From Gambelia wislizenii (taxonomy: Eukaryota > Chordata > Lepidosauria > Squamata > Crotaphytidae): DNA of 64,000 bases. The first letter of the stretch is position 1. Every line of letters starts with the position of its first letter. Below are positions 43,679 through 55,191 of the stretch, one piece after another. The translations under genes and the position numbers were made by a program. The stretch is taken from contig JAUMIR010000004.1 in assembly GCA_030847615.1 (NCBI GenBank), forward strand, positions 72,075,001-72,139,000, given 5' to 3'. Under the pieces are notes generated by a model. It was not told the origin of the DNA, made no database searches, and saw only the letters and a list, made by a program, of their open reading frames with translations.

Positions 43679-43785
43679 AGATAAACAAGTCCGGTTGCAA
43701 AAAGCACAACCGGACTTGTTTATCTCGGATCTTGTTTATCTCGGACTTGTTTATCTGTATCTTCTGTACTGTAGAAGATACAGAT
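43679..43785. repeat. Two adjacent hairpins joined by a three-unit tandem repeat
   Basis: A 19-bp perfect hairpin (AGATAAACAAGTCCGGTTG at 43679-43697 with its complement at 43707-43725) is followed by tandem copies CGGACTTGTTTATCT, CGGATCTTGTTTATCT and CGGACTTGTTTATCT (43711-43756). A second 13-bp perfect hairpin follows (43753-43765 and 43773-43785). Probably a foldback MITE core, but no terminal repeats were identified. Confidence 0.7.
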
Positions 43786-44548
43786 CAGATGAACATTCCT
43801 TAACTGATTTCCTCAGGAATAAACTATCAAGCACCAAGGCACATTGTGTTCCTTAACATGGTGGTAATTTTCCAGATCTTATATTATAACTGAGCTTCTA
43901 TCTTCATAGTTTTCAATAACTCCCAAGTCTTCTATGGAGATTTGAACCTTTAGGCTTTTCTTTTCAACTTCCTTTGTATCAGTCTCCTGATGTTTACAGT
44001 TTCTTTTTGAAGTCAACTGCAACTGTGTTTGACTTTCTTGGCAATTTCCTGCTCATACATACAAGCAGCCCAGCCATTATTTCTAAACTGTGCAACAATA
44101 ATTACATCTCTTCCCTTTCTCCATGCATCTGAGGAAGGAGACCAAGTCTACAAAAGATTATGCTACAACTTCTTCCTCTCAGTTGGTTTCAATGTCTCAG
44201 TTAGTCTCTCTTTCTCGTCTCAAAGGTGCTACAAGATCCCTTTGCAACTGATATCTCCTCCCAGGGTATGTGAACAATTTACTATTAAATCCAGCCCTCC
44301 CTTTGGCCATTTCTATGATCAGCTGTTCCAGGGCATGGTTATGTAGATATAACCTCTGTAGAAATTTGCCTCTTGATGGCCAGAACACACATCTATGTGA
44401 GGGCAACTGAACACAATTATTATTACTTTCTTCTTTGGATGTTTGACTTCAGCTTCCATCTGAAGATCAATGACAATTACTGTATGTGGGGGTTGGTGAT
44501 ATGATAGCAGCCATGCTAAATTTCTCTGGTATTGTCACCAGCAGCATA
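43786..44548. other. Unassigned, with a repeat fragment at 44100-44250
   Basis: 44100-44250 shares GGTGCTACAAGATCCCTTTG with the fragment at 23520-23680 and contains GAGGAAGGAGACCAAGTCTA, typical of a reptile repeat of uncertain class. The rest is unassigned. Confidence 0.4.
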
Positions 44549-44783
44549 CAGTTGTCCCTCCGTATCCACGGATTTGGTATCCACAGATTTAAGTATCCAT
44601 GGCTTGAAAAGATTCTTTAAAAAATAATAATCCAAAAAGCAAACCTTGATTTTGCCATCTTATATAAGGGACATCATTTTGCTATGCCATTGCATATAAT
44701 GGGACTTGAGTACTGTATTCATGGATTTTGGTATTCATGGGAGGTCTTAGAACCAAACCCCAGAGAATATGAAGGGACAACTG
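44549..44783. mobile_element. Tc1/mariner-type MITE
   Basis: The termini CAGTTGTCCCTCCGTATCC and ATATGAAGGGACAACTG are inverted repeats. TA stands on each side (44547-44548 and 44784-44785). The 235-bp interior carries GGATTTGGTATCCACAG and related echoes. It is related in terminus type to 30856-31116 but is a different subfamily. No coding capacity. Confidence 0.85.
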
Positions 44784-45471
44784 TATATTTTGCTATATCT
44801 ATGAACAGTTTTATGGATTCTGGTATTGTCATCAAAAGCATATTTCCCTGTATCTACACTTCAATTTCCTACTACAAATAGCCATATATAAGCAGTTCTG
44901 CTCTGATACACATCTAACACAGTTACCTGTATCTGAGGGAGCAGGTGTGCCAAAACTGTTTCCTCCATAACCTGTGGTATTATATACAAAAACTGCATAT
45001 AGTATAATGTGGATTGTACAGGCCATTTATGGGGTTCACATCAAATACATCATTAGGGCTCCACTAATTTTATTTGGAAAGGAAAGGATAAATGTGTAAG
45101 GACAGTCCCATTCCTTTGCAGGAATGTAAGAAAATGGCAACAACAAAACCCAATAAAGGGTGTCTTCACACACTGAAATACTCCATCAAGCAATAGTCAA
45201 CTGCCAAGTGTTTGTTTTTTGTATTTCTGGACTTTTTGCAAAGATTGCATTTACATAAAGATATTCTTTTGGCAAAAGTACAAAATAATGTGCAAAAATT
45301 GGTGTAATCTTACCCATCAGGGATAAAACTTTTGATATTCTTAATTTTTCCATGTGAGAATGAAATAAATCAAGATTTAGAATCCTAATGCTGTGATAGG
45401 CCACTAATGATACCTGTGTAAATGTCTCCTTTAAAAAAGCAGCTGTATTAAGGAGACACCATTTGAACTTT
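44784..45471. other. Unassigned sequence
   Basis: No element or gene recognised. Confidence 0.3.
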
Positions 45472-46334
45472 GTTACCTACCCTGATGGACCCCATCTTGG
45501 TAACATCACATAATTGGCAATATTTAATAATGTGGCTTGATGTGGCCTTCTACGTGTTTAGCAGGTATACCAGTAACCGCCAGATACCAAGGCTGGAGTC
45601 ACGTATAAGCAAGGGCGGGGGCTTTGGAATTCCCCAAACAAATAATATTCAGGTCAAAGTTAACACCTGGAGATGAGCCATCCACTAATCCATTCAACAA
45701 TAACAGAGTCCCTGATGCTTCCAAAATAGTTTTTTCCTCTTCCCTTCTCCTCCAACAATAGACCTTGCCTGCTCCTATTCACTTACAAATCCATTGTCCA
45801 TCAACAATTGTTCACTCTTTGTTTAGTCCTGGGAAACTCTGAGAGACATTATATTCCACACTAGATCACGTACATTCAGGGGGATTATTACATATAAATT
45901 TCACCCTAAAACATCACCAAAATGTCTACAGTCCACAACTCCTCTTCCTACATCCATGTTGACGGTTTGCTGTGAGACCCTCAGAATGTATTTCTGAGAA
46001 TCTTCTGCTGCATGAATCTCTGCTCCTCCAATAGATATCATATCACCCAAGATCCCCTTATTCTATCCAAATACTTTGTACTATCTTCGATAGCCTTGTG
46101 TGATTGCTTGAAGTCTGAATGTTTGTGTGAATGCTATTACAATTCATTTCCAAAAAAGAACATTTAATTGTATATTCTGCCTTAGAGTCTCCTCCGTTAC
46201 TACTAGTATTACATAGGTCAAATGATTCTGCCATTGCCCAGCCTCTCGCTGCCATTTTAAGCTAAATAAATATTCCCCATATTAATTTTGGACACTAGTG
46301 GGATCCTCGCAGACCCCCACACAATTCAGGTAAC
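45472..46334 (+). mobile_element. LTR-like element, copy 2 (863 bp)
   Basis: The ends GTTACCTACC and AGGTAAC form a short inverted repeat. Flanks ACTTT (45467-45471) and AGTTT (46335-46339) match at 4 of 5. Internal landmarks shared in order with 29712-30561: a GTTTAGTCCTGGGAAACTC block, CTGCTGCATGAATCTCTGCT, GTGTGAATGCTATTACAATT, CTTAGAGTCTCC, AATAAA (46265) and TGGACACTAGTGGGATCC (46289). A 65-codon antisense frame (46058-46255) is not convincing. Confidence 0.6.
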
Positions 46335-48122
46335 AGTTTCTCAGTTTTCCAGAGCAATACTACCTTGTGGGTATTGTGGGGAGCCACGGTGGCTCCCAGC
46401 CTCCTGTTATGGAATCAGAATGCTACTACTGCTGCATGCTTCTGTCAGGTAAGTTTGGTGCAGTCCAATGATATAACAGTGGGTATCACCAGAGGGCATT
46501 TTGCCAAGGACACCCTTTGTCAAGATTAAGCCTATTGTATACCTTCCAACATTTCACAGATTAAAACTGGGATACTTATGGCCAAGCAACAACAGAGTGT
46601 GGTCAAGATGACAAAAATTATTAAAGAGGAAAAACACACAAACCAGGAGAGTTTGGAGCAATTTGCTTTTGCTGGAGCCTACTGGGAAGGGCCCCTCTAC
46701 TCATCTTCCCCCTTCTAAGTTAATTGAGTGTGAACTACTTTTGCACTTTGAATTCAGTTTGCAGCAATGGAAGTAAACCAAAGGGATAAAGTGGGGAAAG
46801 GAGACAGAAACTGGGACATTTTAAAAAGCAGATGAGAAAGTGGGGTGACAGAAGATTAATCAGGACTATACTTGCCAAATTGGGACAGAGGGTGTGCTAT
46901 TGTGAAAGACTGTAGTTGCCATCTACTAAAATGTAAACACCTTACCACACTCCAAAGAAAAGTAGCAAAGCAGCAGTAACAGTCTGTCTTTCCTGCTGTC
47001 TTATCGCATAACATCAAGGTTCTTTCATTCTGGTCACATGGGGGACCGAGGTAAAAGCACGTCTTTTTGCTAACCAGAAAAATCCATTCTGTCCACCTCG
47101 GTATATAGAATCAGTCAGATCTCAGTTGATTACATACTCCTGGGTTGAAGAGCTGCAGGTGTGGTGTTTCAAATTAACAGAGTTTATGACTACTGTACAA
47201 TTTTTTACTCAGAATTCTTCTATTGTTGACTGGGAATAAATCAGCTGAACTTCATGTCCCTCATTCCCAGTGTCTCACACACCACTCAGGCCTGGCACCA
47301 ACCCATATAAAGAAAATATCACAAAGAGCAAAGGAGACCTACTGCTAGATGCACACCCCACACATGCAACTCACATCCTCCAGACCTTTCAAGACAGGAG
47401 GGTTGTCTCAGAAGGTACACTGACACTTTTTTTTTGCAGTTCAGTTTTATGAAACTGTTCAACATACCACAGTAATCACCAAGGACATTTCATTTAATGG
47501 GGTAGAAAGAGAGTGAAACAGCAAACCATGAGGTAATGGGAGGTATGTGATAGTATTGTTTGAGATTTATTTTTATTACCTCAGAGGTAGGTTATGCAGA
47601 GAACTTATTACCTCAGAGGTAGGTTATACAGAGTCAGATTTGCTTATTGTGACATTGTACTTACAGGAATACTGGCCCCAGTTAACATTAAACTGCCCCA
47701 TTAAACATGATATTTCTCTCAAGGATGCTTCTGAATTCTTGATGAGAAATACCCATCTGAGTCCCTTCCTTTCATCCTTGTAAGATGACAAAAATGGTGG
47801 GGAAACAGGGAGGGAAAGGGAATTCACTATTTCTGTAAGTCTAGACTTGAAGGTATTGACTTCAGAAAAGAATAACAGTGTATTGAGGCTCCCTGAGGCA
47901 GTTTTGCTGATATATCTCATTTGTAAACTCCAGCTCCAGAATCATGAATGTCTTTTGCTGCTGCTAGCAGTGTTCTCAAAGGTCAAAATCTGTGGTGTCC
48001 AAAGTACCCTTCTGTTGTCCTGCTTCTGCAAACCTCCATCAATTTACTTTTATCATGAGCTGCAGCTTTTCTTGAAGTACAACTCCCTTTAGAGGGACCC
48101 AGCCTGCCACTTTAGACTTTAG
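46335..48122. other. Mostly unassigned; possible decayed DNA transposon at 46539-46905
   Basis: TACCTTCCAACATTTCACAG at 46539 and GGGACAGAGGGTGTG near 46882 resemble the two ends of a known reptile DNA repeat, but the pairing is weak. GGGAGCCACGGTGGCTCCC (46380-46398) is a short near-palindrome. ATTACCTCAGAGGTAGGTTA is duplicated in tandem at about 47575-47635. Confidence 0.35.
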
Positions 48123-48433
48123 GGACTTTTCAAATGGGGGAAAAAACCCTCAAGGAGGTCGGGAGAAGAATGGGGCTTACAGACCCCTGTTTCAGATGCC
48201 ACCATCCTCCTCCGTCCTCCTCCCGACCTCCTCCTGACCTCCCCCCATGGTGGGGGTGCCACTTTTTATTGACAGAAGTTTTCTATCAATAAAAAGCGGT
48301 GCCTGCAGAATGGAGGAAGCACGGGGGAAGGGCGGGAGGAGGACGGGGCTGTCTAAGATAGGGCTCTGCAAGCGTGACAGTCCTGTTCTTTTCCTGACTT
48401 CCTCAGGGTTTCCCCCCCCATTTGAAAAAGTCC
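48123..48433. mobile_element. Palindromic MITE sharing ends with 22065-22412
   Basis: The ends GGACTTTTCAAATGGGGG and CATTTGAAAAAGTCC are inverted and share the GGACTTTTTC start with the 348-bp palindrome. The arms meet near 48278 (CTTTTTATTGACAG and CTATCAATAAAAAG). Arms are far more diverged than at 22065. Flanks TAG and TAT match 2 of 3. No coding capacity. Confidence 0.75.
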
Positions 48434-48589
48434 TATAATACATGCAGATCTCTGTGCTAATAAAACCTCCTGTCTGGACTTGAGTTCCTCATTGTGCTCA
48501 GAATTTCCAGAGGTGGATTTCTATACTTACGTATAACGCAGTGTGGTACAGTGCTCATCAGAGCTTCAGAAAGGTACTTTTTAATATAA

Positions 48590-48662
48590 CAACTCCCAGA
48601 ATCTCTTAGGTAGCATGGCCAGTTACTGTTCTGGCTGGGGATTCTGGAAGTTGTTGTCCAAA
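48590..48662. repeat. Short inverted repeat
   Basis: AACAACTCCCAGAATCTC and GGGATTCTGGAAGTTGTTG are imperfect complements around a GCATGGCCAG/CTGGCTGG core. A similar arrangement is at 62240-62330. Confidence 0.5.
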
Positions 48663-48750
48663 CTAGTAATATTCCCAAGCTCTGGTGCTTATGAAAAGGG
48701 ATAGGCAATGTTTTTTAGCTCTAAAAGACCCATGTAGTGGCAAATGGTGG

Positions 48751-48777
48751 GTCTCTCTCTCTCTCTCTCTCTCTCTG
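48751..48777. repeat. (CT)n microsatellite
   Basis: Uninterrupted CT dinucleotides; overlapping frames are artefacts. Confidence 0.9.
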
Positions 48778-49020
48778 TTTCTACTAAAATACTCAGTGTA
48801 TTTTGGGTAAAGTTTGACTTCTTTCATAGAACATTTAAAATATATAACTATAGAAAATATATTACTGCAAATATTTATTTCAGAAACATGCACAAACAGT
48901 ATATAATAGAAAATATAACACATTCCTAAATTCTGTATTGGTTATAAAGGTTTGAAAAATAGTGTTTTTTATGGACACAAATTAGTATTTTAAAAAATAG
49001 ACTAATTAAAAATATAAAAA

Positions 49021-49185
49021 CTCATAGAATCATAGAATTGTAGAGTTGGAAGAGAGCACAAGGGCCATCCAGTCCAACCCTCTGCCACACAGGAAATCAC
49101 AATCAAAGTATCCTTGACAGATGGCCATCCAGCCTCTGTTTAAAGACCTCCAAGGAAGGAGACCCTACCATGCTGCGAGGGATGA
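49021..49185 (-). mobile_element. CR1 3' tail
   Basis: CATAGAATCATAGAATTGTA, GGCCATCCAGTCCAACCCTC and AGATGGCCATCCAGCCTCTG are the antisense CR1 3' UTR. Truncated near 49185. Confidence 0.85.
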
Positions 49186-49909
49186 CTGCCAAATATCATT
49201 TGCTGGCTGTAACTGCTTTTTCATGAAGTGTGCCAGAAATACAAATCTTGGGTGAGTGATCTTTTGAGGAAGGCCTGTGGCGTCATCACGCACTGAGTCA
49301 CTCTCAAAGAATTTGAAAAGTTCTGCTAGATTCTTGTAGCCTGAGACAGTAGCTTCTACACATGCCAGATATTCTATCAGTTCCAAGAGTCATTCAGTTT
49401 AGTGGCATTATACTTCACAGAAATCATTGGTTTACAAGTGAATTTTAGACTGCCTCACAAACTTAAAAGAACTGCTTAATCTGGACATTCTCTTTGCTGA
49501 CAAAGAATGCAGCATCAGTAGATGCAACTAGCATTGAAGCAATGAACATAAGACATTTCTTTTCCAATCGTATCTTGTAGCAGTTTCTGAAAACCAACAT
49601 GATTTTTCTGACATAACACTTGTTCCACAATAGCACCAGTTTTCTATCTGTGTTTCATCATTCTCTGTAATTCTCTAAGTGTGCAAGATTATATTTACAA
49701 TACCATGTGTTGCTGGATCACTGATCTGTGTCATTTCTAGCAAGTACTCTTGAATGCAAACATGTAAAACTATAGAACAAGGCGTATGACACACAAGTTC
49801 TCTCTGTCAATTTTGTCTTTTGCACAAACTACTTCCTTCAGTATAAAGAATTGAATGTAGAGTTTCCATCTGTTCTACTAAGCCTAACCTAATTACTTCA
49901 CAATTGTGA
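49186..49909. other. Unassigned sequence
   Basis: No recognised element. A minus frame at 49165-49386 overlaps the CR1 tail and is not convincing. Confidence 0.3.
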
Positions 49910-50145
49910 ATTGATTAGCCAAACAGACACTAATCCTCCTTGCATATCTCCACCCAGAAACTAGCCATTCAAATACACAAATTTACATATCGTCCCCAGC
50001 AGGGGTTCACAGTATATAAACCCCATGCACCCCTTTCGCCACCATTCTCTGAAGATGCCAGCCACAGATGCAGGTGAAACATCAGAAATAAACTCTTCCA
50101 GAACACGGCCTCACAGCCTTGAAAAAACCCAAGGAAAACTCAAAT
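49910..50145 (+). mobile_element. Penelope-like 3' end, single forward arm
   Basis: GACACTAATCCTCCTTGCAT, ATCTCCACCCAGAAACTAGC, GAAGATGCCAGCCACAGATG and AACACGGCCTCACAGCC run in the same order as the right arm of the copy at 61764-62157. No inverted partner is present. It ends with AAGGAAAACTC. Confidence 0.8.
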
Positions 50146-50319
50146 CCTTTCTTTGTAAAAGACAAAAGCCTTCAACATGCCATACTTGACACATTACATA
50201 TAAGAGTAAATATTTTTTGTTAGTCACTAAACATATTTCTCTCTGCTCCTGCTCTCTATCATCTTTAACTAACATGATAAAAGCATTCGGGTAAGCACTT
50301 GGGAAATAAGATGTACTGT

Positions 50320-50999
50320 ATATTCCTGCATACAAGACTACTTTTTAACACTTGAAAATCTCCTCAAAAGTGTGTGTGGGGTGGTGGTGGTCTTATACCC
50401 CAGTAGATCTTTTCCCCTGCTGTGAGAATGACTGAAGTGTTAAATGGCCTGGGCAGTTTTCCCAACAGATCCTTCCTCCTGCTGTGAGAATAACTGCTTT
50501 GCCTTTGAAGAGTTAAATGGCCCTCCATTTAGCTCAGGAGAGTCAAAATGATGTTTCTTTTCAGGACAAGTTAGCCTAAAATTAGGATTTCTGGATTTAA
50601 ACTTATCATTTTGCATCAAGTTTTGTCTATGGCGAAATTCTCTTGTCTGCCAATGTGACTCTAAAATCATTAATGTGCTCATTCATTAATGTGCTCATTC
50701 AAAAATTTGGGATTTGATAGCTTCATATTAACCAACTTACAGTATTAATGCAACCTTACTTTCCAAAGACTGAACACCACAGAGATTTTTCAAAGTACCC
50801 CATGCTTTTTTAGCTGTTCTCAGTCCTTTAATTTCACAGACTATTCCATCATCTACAGCCACTGAGCTGGCTGGCTGGTGGGGGACAAGCTTTCCAGCCA
50901 GGTGGCTGGCTGGCTGGGCTGGGGGGCAAACTCTATATTTTAACTTAAAAATTGGGGGTTGTCTTATGCGCCCAGTCATCTTATACGCCGGAATATACG
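50320..50999. mobile_element. DNA transposon with inverted ends and TA flanks
   Basis: The left end CTGTATATTCCTGCATACAA and the right end ATCTTATACGCCGGAATATA with CGGG are inverted repeats, with TA on each side. Long-period echoes occur inside: CTGCTGTGAGAATGACTGAA and CTGCTGTGAGAATAACTG, each followed by GTTAAATGGCC (50418-50455 and 50479-50525); ATTAATGTGCTCATTC is doubled near 50670-50700. No transposase is evident. Confidence 0.6.
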
Positions 51000-52629
51000 G
51001 GTAGTAGGAAGAAATTCTAGTGCAAACACACTCCCTCTGCACTTCTTTTGCTTGCACAGGTAATATATCATTGGATTAATCCCATGTAAAGCAGAGGAAG
51101 CAGATGAGTGACTCTGTTGAATGTAGGGTTCACAGGAAAGCAGTCTCCGTAGCATGAAAGCACCCATTCAGGGCAAGCAAGTGGATATGGAAAGCAGCAG
51201 CTGAACTTGTCTGAATCTCTGGCCCTAGATCCCTCCTTGCTTTTGCTTTGCTCCATTGTCCCTTGCCTAATTATGTTTTCCCTCCTCCCTTCTCACCCTT
51301 CCCCACATCTACCTTTATGCCTGTCTGCATAAGAACTTGAGAACGGATAAAAGCCAGCAATTACTGCCGAAGATGCTAAGAATGTTTTTTTTTTAAAAAA
51401 AGAAACTGAATGGCTATTGCCTCATTTGGATAGAGTTTTCTTTTCTTTTTTTAATGGATGCAGAGAAACCTATTGAGATTGATTAGCCAACATTGTGATT
51501 TGTAATTTTTCTTAATGCTATTAAAGAAAGGCATTGACCATTTGTGCAAGAGAGTTTTGGATGGATGCCAAGATTTTGCATAATGAATTCAGAGGATTAA
51601 TCTCATTAGTTTTCCTCCTTCCCCCTTCTGTTGCTACCAGTCTGAAGGCAAAGCACAGATGCAAACCAACAAAACAGCCTGATACTGACAGGACTGTATC
51701 TGATATCTCAGTAACCTTCCTTCCTGTGCCGTCAGATAACAGTATGACTCAGAGCACAGTGGTAGGTGAACAGAACAATGGCAAAACTATTTGAGAGTCT
51801 GGGGTGTGCAATTCAAAGCTGTTAGCTGAAAGGTACAGAACAAAAGGAGAACAAAAATTGTGCTTTTATATAGATTTATTACCTGGCTATAAATGAGTGA
51901 GTATGGGAGTTACATACAAGAGCATAATTTGGGGTCACATGGCAACAACAGCTGAAAGCATAGGCAGCTATTATGTACCCCCATTAAAAAAATGGTCTGT
52001 GGCAATATGGTGGATGGCTTTGTAATAACAGCTCCAAGTGTGGGTGGTTCCAGGATGTTGGAGTGGAGACCAACATTCATTGTAGATGAATGTCATTGTA
52101 GCCTGTGAGTCATGCTCAGAAGGGGCATTCTCAAACTGGCAGGAATGAGACTGAAAAAGCAGGCTGCCTTACAGAAATTGTAATATGACCTTCCCTTTGT
52201 TGTTGTTGTTGTTTTTGTTTAATGGTGAGATTGCTGGCAAAGGGCAAGGCTGTAGTAGTCCACAGTAATAATCATGACTCTTTGGGAGAAAGAGACTGAA
52301 CTGCGTAGGGAAAGGTCAGCTTGGGCTGTTCCAGTGCTGGTCTGCACTTATCATACTGGAACCAAGTATGACAATAGTCTTCCCAACCCTTGGGCTAGGG
52401 CTCTTTTTAAAGTGACACACAGGAACTGAACTAAGTGGTTGCTTTGTATTGTGTACAGATCCCCCTCCATGTATCCACCTCTCTAGACAAATGGCATGAC
52501 TCTATGGTCAACTTCTGATTAACAGTAGCACACTGTCTTTACTGGTTTGGGAGGGGAAAGCTCTCCCAGGAACTAACTTTCTGCAGGACCTTATAGGTTA
52601 AAGGTTTTTAAAATGGACAATTTTAAACC
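51000..52629. other. Gene-poor stretch
   Basis: Frames such as 51534-51794 (plus, 86 codons) lack a recognisable domain. GTT-rich runs near 52200-52220. No transposon ends identified. Confidence 0.3.
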
Positions 52630-53221
52630 AGAGTGACAATCAGGTCAAGGACAAGCTGGTTTTGCACAAAAACAATTATTTCTTTATTTAAAAAGACAGA
52701 AGAAGATAGCAGTAAAAACAGAAGTCTGTATTCAATAAAAGTTGTTAATAGCAGCTTCTGGAAGGAAAAGGGGTGCAGGAAGATGGCACTAATGCTAAAC
52801 CCTACTACTGACCAATCTAAGGGAGGGGGGGCTGAAGGGATGCAGCTAAAGCTTAAGGGACTATAGACTAAGACACACATGGATTTTCTTACCCTTTGAT
52901 GTGAAGAAAATTCCAGGTCTTCTGGGGAGAGCTTCTACAGGGGGGGGCAGGGAGAGAGAGGGGGGGAAGAGAGAGTCTTCCCCTTTCTGGCCTATATATA
53001 GCCCTTTTCTAACTTGGGAGTTGTCCCCTGGAGTGAAGTAGACATTTCTGGGTGTGGGATGTTATTCTACTGGAGGGTTTGAAAGGCCCCATGTGATAAG
53101 TGCAAAGCCTATGGCTTGTGTGTAAAGGGCAGGTGTGAATGTGACCTCTGCCTTTCACCCTCTGGGCACTGGTAATGACTCTTAGATGGTCTGAGAGAGA
53201 TGAACAGTGGAGCTACACACA
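52630..53221 (-). mobile_element. Possible solo LTR
   Basis: On the minus strand a TATA-box-like GGGCTATATATAGGCC (52991-53006) is followed about 310 bases later by AATAAA (about 52690). This spacing suits promoter and polyadenylation signals of an LTR. The left end in plus orientation is near AGTGACAATCAGG. A target duplication was not found, so this is tentative. Confidence 0.3.
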
Positions 53222-53975
53222 TTAGACAATGCCAATCAAGTGCCCTCTTTTGAAATCCAATCAGGGTTGCCCAATATCTCTGGAAACTGTACAGTACCTT
53301 ACAGTGTGTGTCTGTGTGTGTGTATACCAGCCTGAATCAGTTTGGCAAAGTCTCCATTTAGTGGAGAAAATCCAGTCAGTTAAGCACTGATTGCTCTCAA
53401 TGAGACCATTTCCTTATCAATAAGAGGGAGGAAAATTCCAGTTTGTCCTTTAAAATGAGGCCTGACTTTCCAAGATGGACAGGGGATCCAGACTTTTCAC
53501 TGCCCTCGCCTTCTAATATCTTCTAATATATGCCTCTTACTATGTCTGCAGACTCTGGAAGAAGGCAGCTACTTGCCTTAAGTATAAAAAGTCTACTTGA
53601 AATTCATATTTATCAAGCATAGCATATAACAACATGGGAGTTATAATCCAATCAAAAAAATGTGCCTTTCCCCCAAATTTGGGACTCAAGGATGCTTACT
53701 ATGTAAAACAAATACTATATAGATTTAAAAAGGGCACAAAGGTCAACATTAACATAGAATTAAACTATTCATAATATTACAACACTTTAAAACTTGCATC
53801 TAAATAGTAGTCTGAAAATTACAAACAATTCAATAAATGCAGTGCAGTACCCTCTAAAGCCCTTTCATTAAAAACCTTCAGTTCTAAAAGTGCATTGGAA
53901 TTAAAAAAAAAAAAGTATTTGCCTGACAACAGAATCATTCTTGCCTCCCTAGGAAATGAGTTCCATAGACTAAAT
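53222..53975. other. Unassigned AT-rich sequence
   Basis: A short TG run at about 53305-53322 and an A-run at 53908. No element identified. Confidence 0.3.
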
Positions 53976-54430
53976 GGCCTTGTCTAGAGGGGCTATTTAC
54001 CCTGTCTTGGCCTCATCTGTGAGCCTTGCAGTCCTAACGATGCAGGGCATTTGCCCCATTTTGCTCCTGGACAGTCCTCACGACACCCTGGGCAAAGACA
54101 GAGCTAAGATGGGCTAATATAAACAGTTATAGTAAAATACCTGGCAAAACCCATTTCTCTGCAGAAGTAATGGATCAGGCCCTGGGACCGCAGGAGGACC
54201 TAACACCACGCCGGCCCATTGCTGCAGCTGCCACCTGCATCACACTCTGGATCCAGGAAGCAGAACCACAGCATGTGACCAGGTTGGTCACATGCAAGGT
54301 GCCTTTCTCATACACTGTAGGCTGGCTTCCTGGCTTTGGAGAGTGAGATGTGGGTGGTGACAGCAGCTGCAGAGATGCTTCATGCCAGTAGTGGGGAGCC
54401 GGCATATTTTGGCCCATGTACCTAAGGCTT
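53976..54430. mobile_element. Palindromic MITE (hAT-like ends), tentative
   Basis: GGCCTTGTCTAGAGGGGC at the left is close to the hAT-like terminus of 6816, and CCTAAGGCTTA-type sequence is at the right. Arms at about 54221-54265 and 54320-54372 are imperfect complements (CTGCCACCTGCATCACACTC and GAGTGAGATGTGGGTGGTGA). A perfect 11-bp hairpin, GCATGTGACCA with TGGTCACATGC (54271-54295), lies at the centre. Confidence 0.5.
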
Positions 54431-54537
54431 ATGAGGATCAGAAAATACCTCTCTTAGAAAGCAAGTCATCTTTTGCTTTCAGTGGCTGCAGCAACACGGT
54501 AAAAAGGAAGCAGTTCACAATTTGTTGGGCAAACCAT

Positions 54538-54740
54538 AATAATAATAATAATAATAATAATATTTATTTATACCCCGCCCCTCTGTCAAAACAATTGGGG
54601 CAGCTTACAAAAATTAAAATACAATACAGATAAAATCCCCAAACACCCCCACCCCACCCTCCCCCATAAAAAATATTAAACAATTATAAATTAAAACCAG
54701 CTGATCTAAAATCACATTTAAAAACAATAAATACAATAAA
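54538..54740 (-). mobile_element. L2-like LINE 3' end with (AAT)n tail
   Basis: (AAT)n at 54538-54562, then ATTTATACCCCGCCCCTCTG and CAATTGGGGCAGCTTACAAA, the antisense of the terminus at 2050-2131. No coding part is left. Confidence 0.75.
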
Positions 54741-55191
54741 CGGAGAAGAGAGCTCTTTCCACCATGCCCTCATGCTGTTGCTATTATTTTTGCTGGTGCT
54801 GCATTGAGGGAAGGCATAACTCCCTCTGCCAACTGAGTCATGCAATTGCAACCAATTGCATTTGATAATACAAAAACCAAGCTATTCACTGCATTCACCC
54901 AAGCCATTGTGCTTGACCTATCAGGCTATTAAGATGTCCTACCTACAACTGCTAGCATCACAGGTGGTGCTGCAGTGAGCAAATTTGACTGCAAAGGGTC
55001 TCATTATTGTTTGGAGCTCCCCCTCCCCAAATCAAATGTAAATTTTAAGGATAAGTTTCCCAAGATGCCCAAAGCAAAAAAAGCAAAAAGGGAGCAGAAA
55101 GGGAGTAGCAAGATGAAGGAAAAAGAGAAGAGTAGTAGGGGACTATAATAACCTGGGGTTTGTTTATGTGTCACATCCAGGAACAGACTAA
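54741..55191. other. Unassigned sequence
   Basis: A minus frame of 101 codons (55004-55309) partly overlaps the neighbouring MITE and has a hydrophobic run, but no domain. Confidence 0.3.

Noticed and set aside
43711..43756. CRISPR-like short repeats
   Set aside because: Three directly adjacent 15-16-mers without spacers, in a vertebrate context; they belong to a foldback structure.
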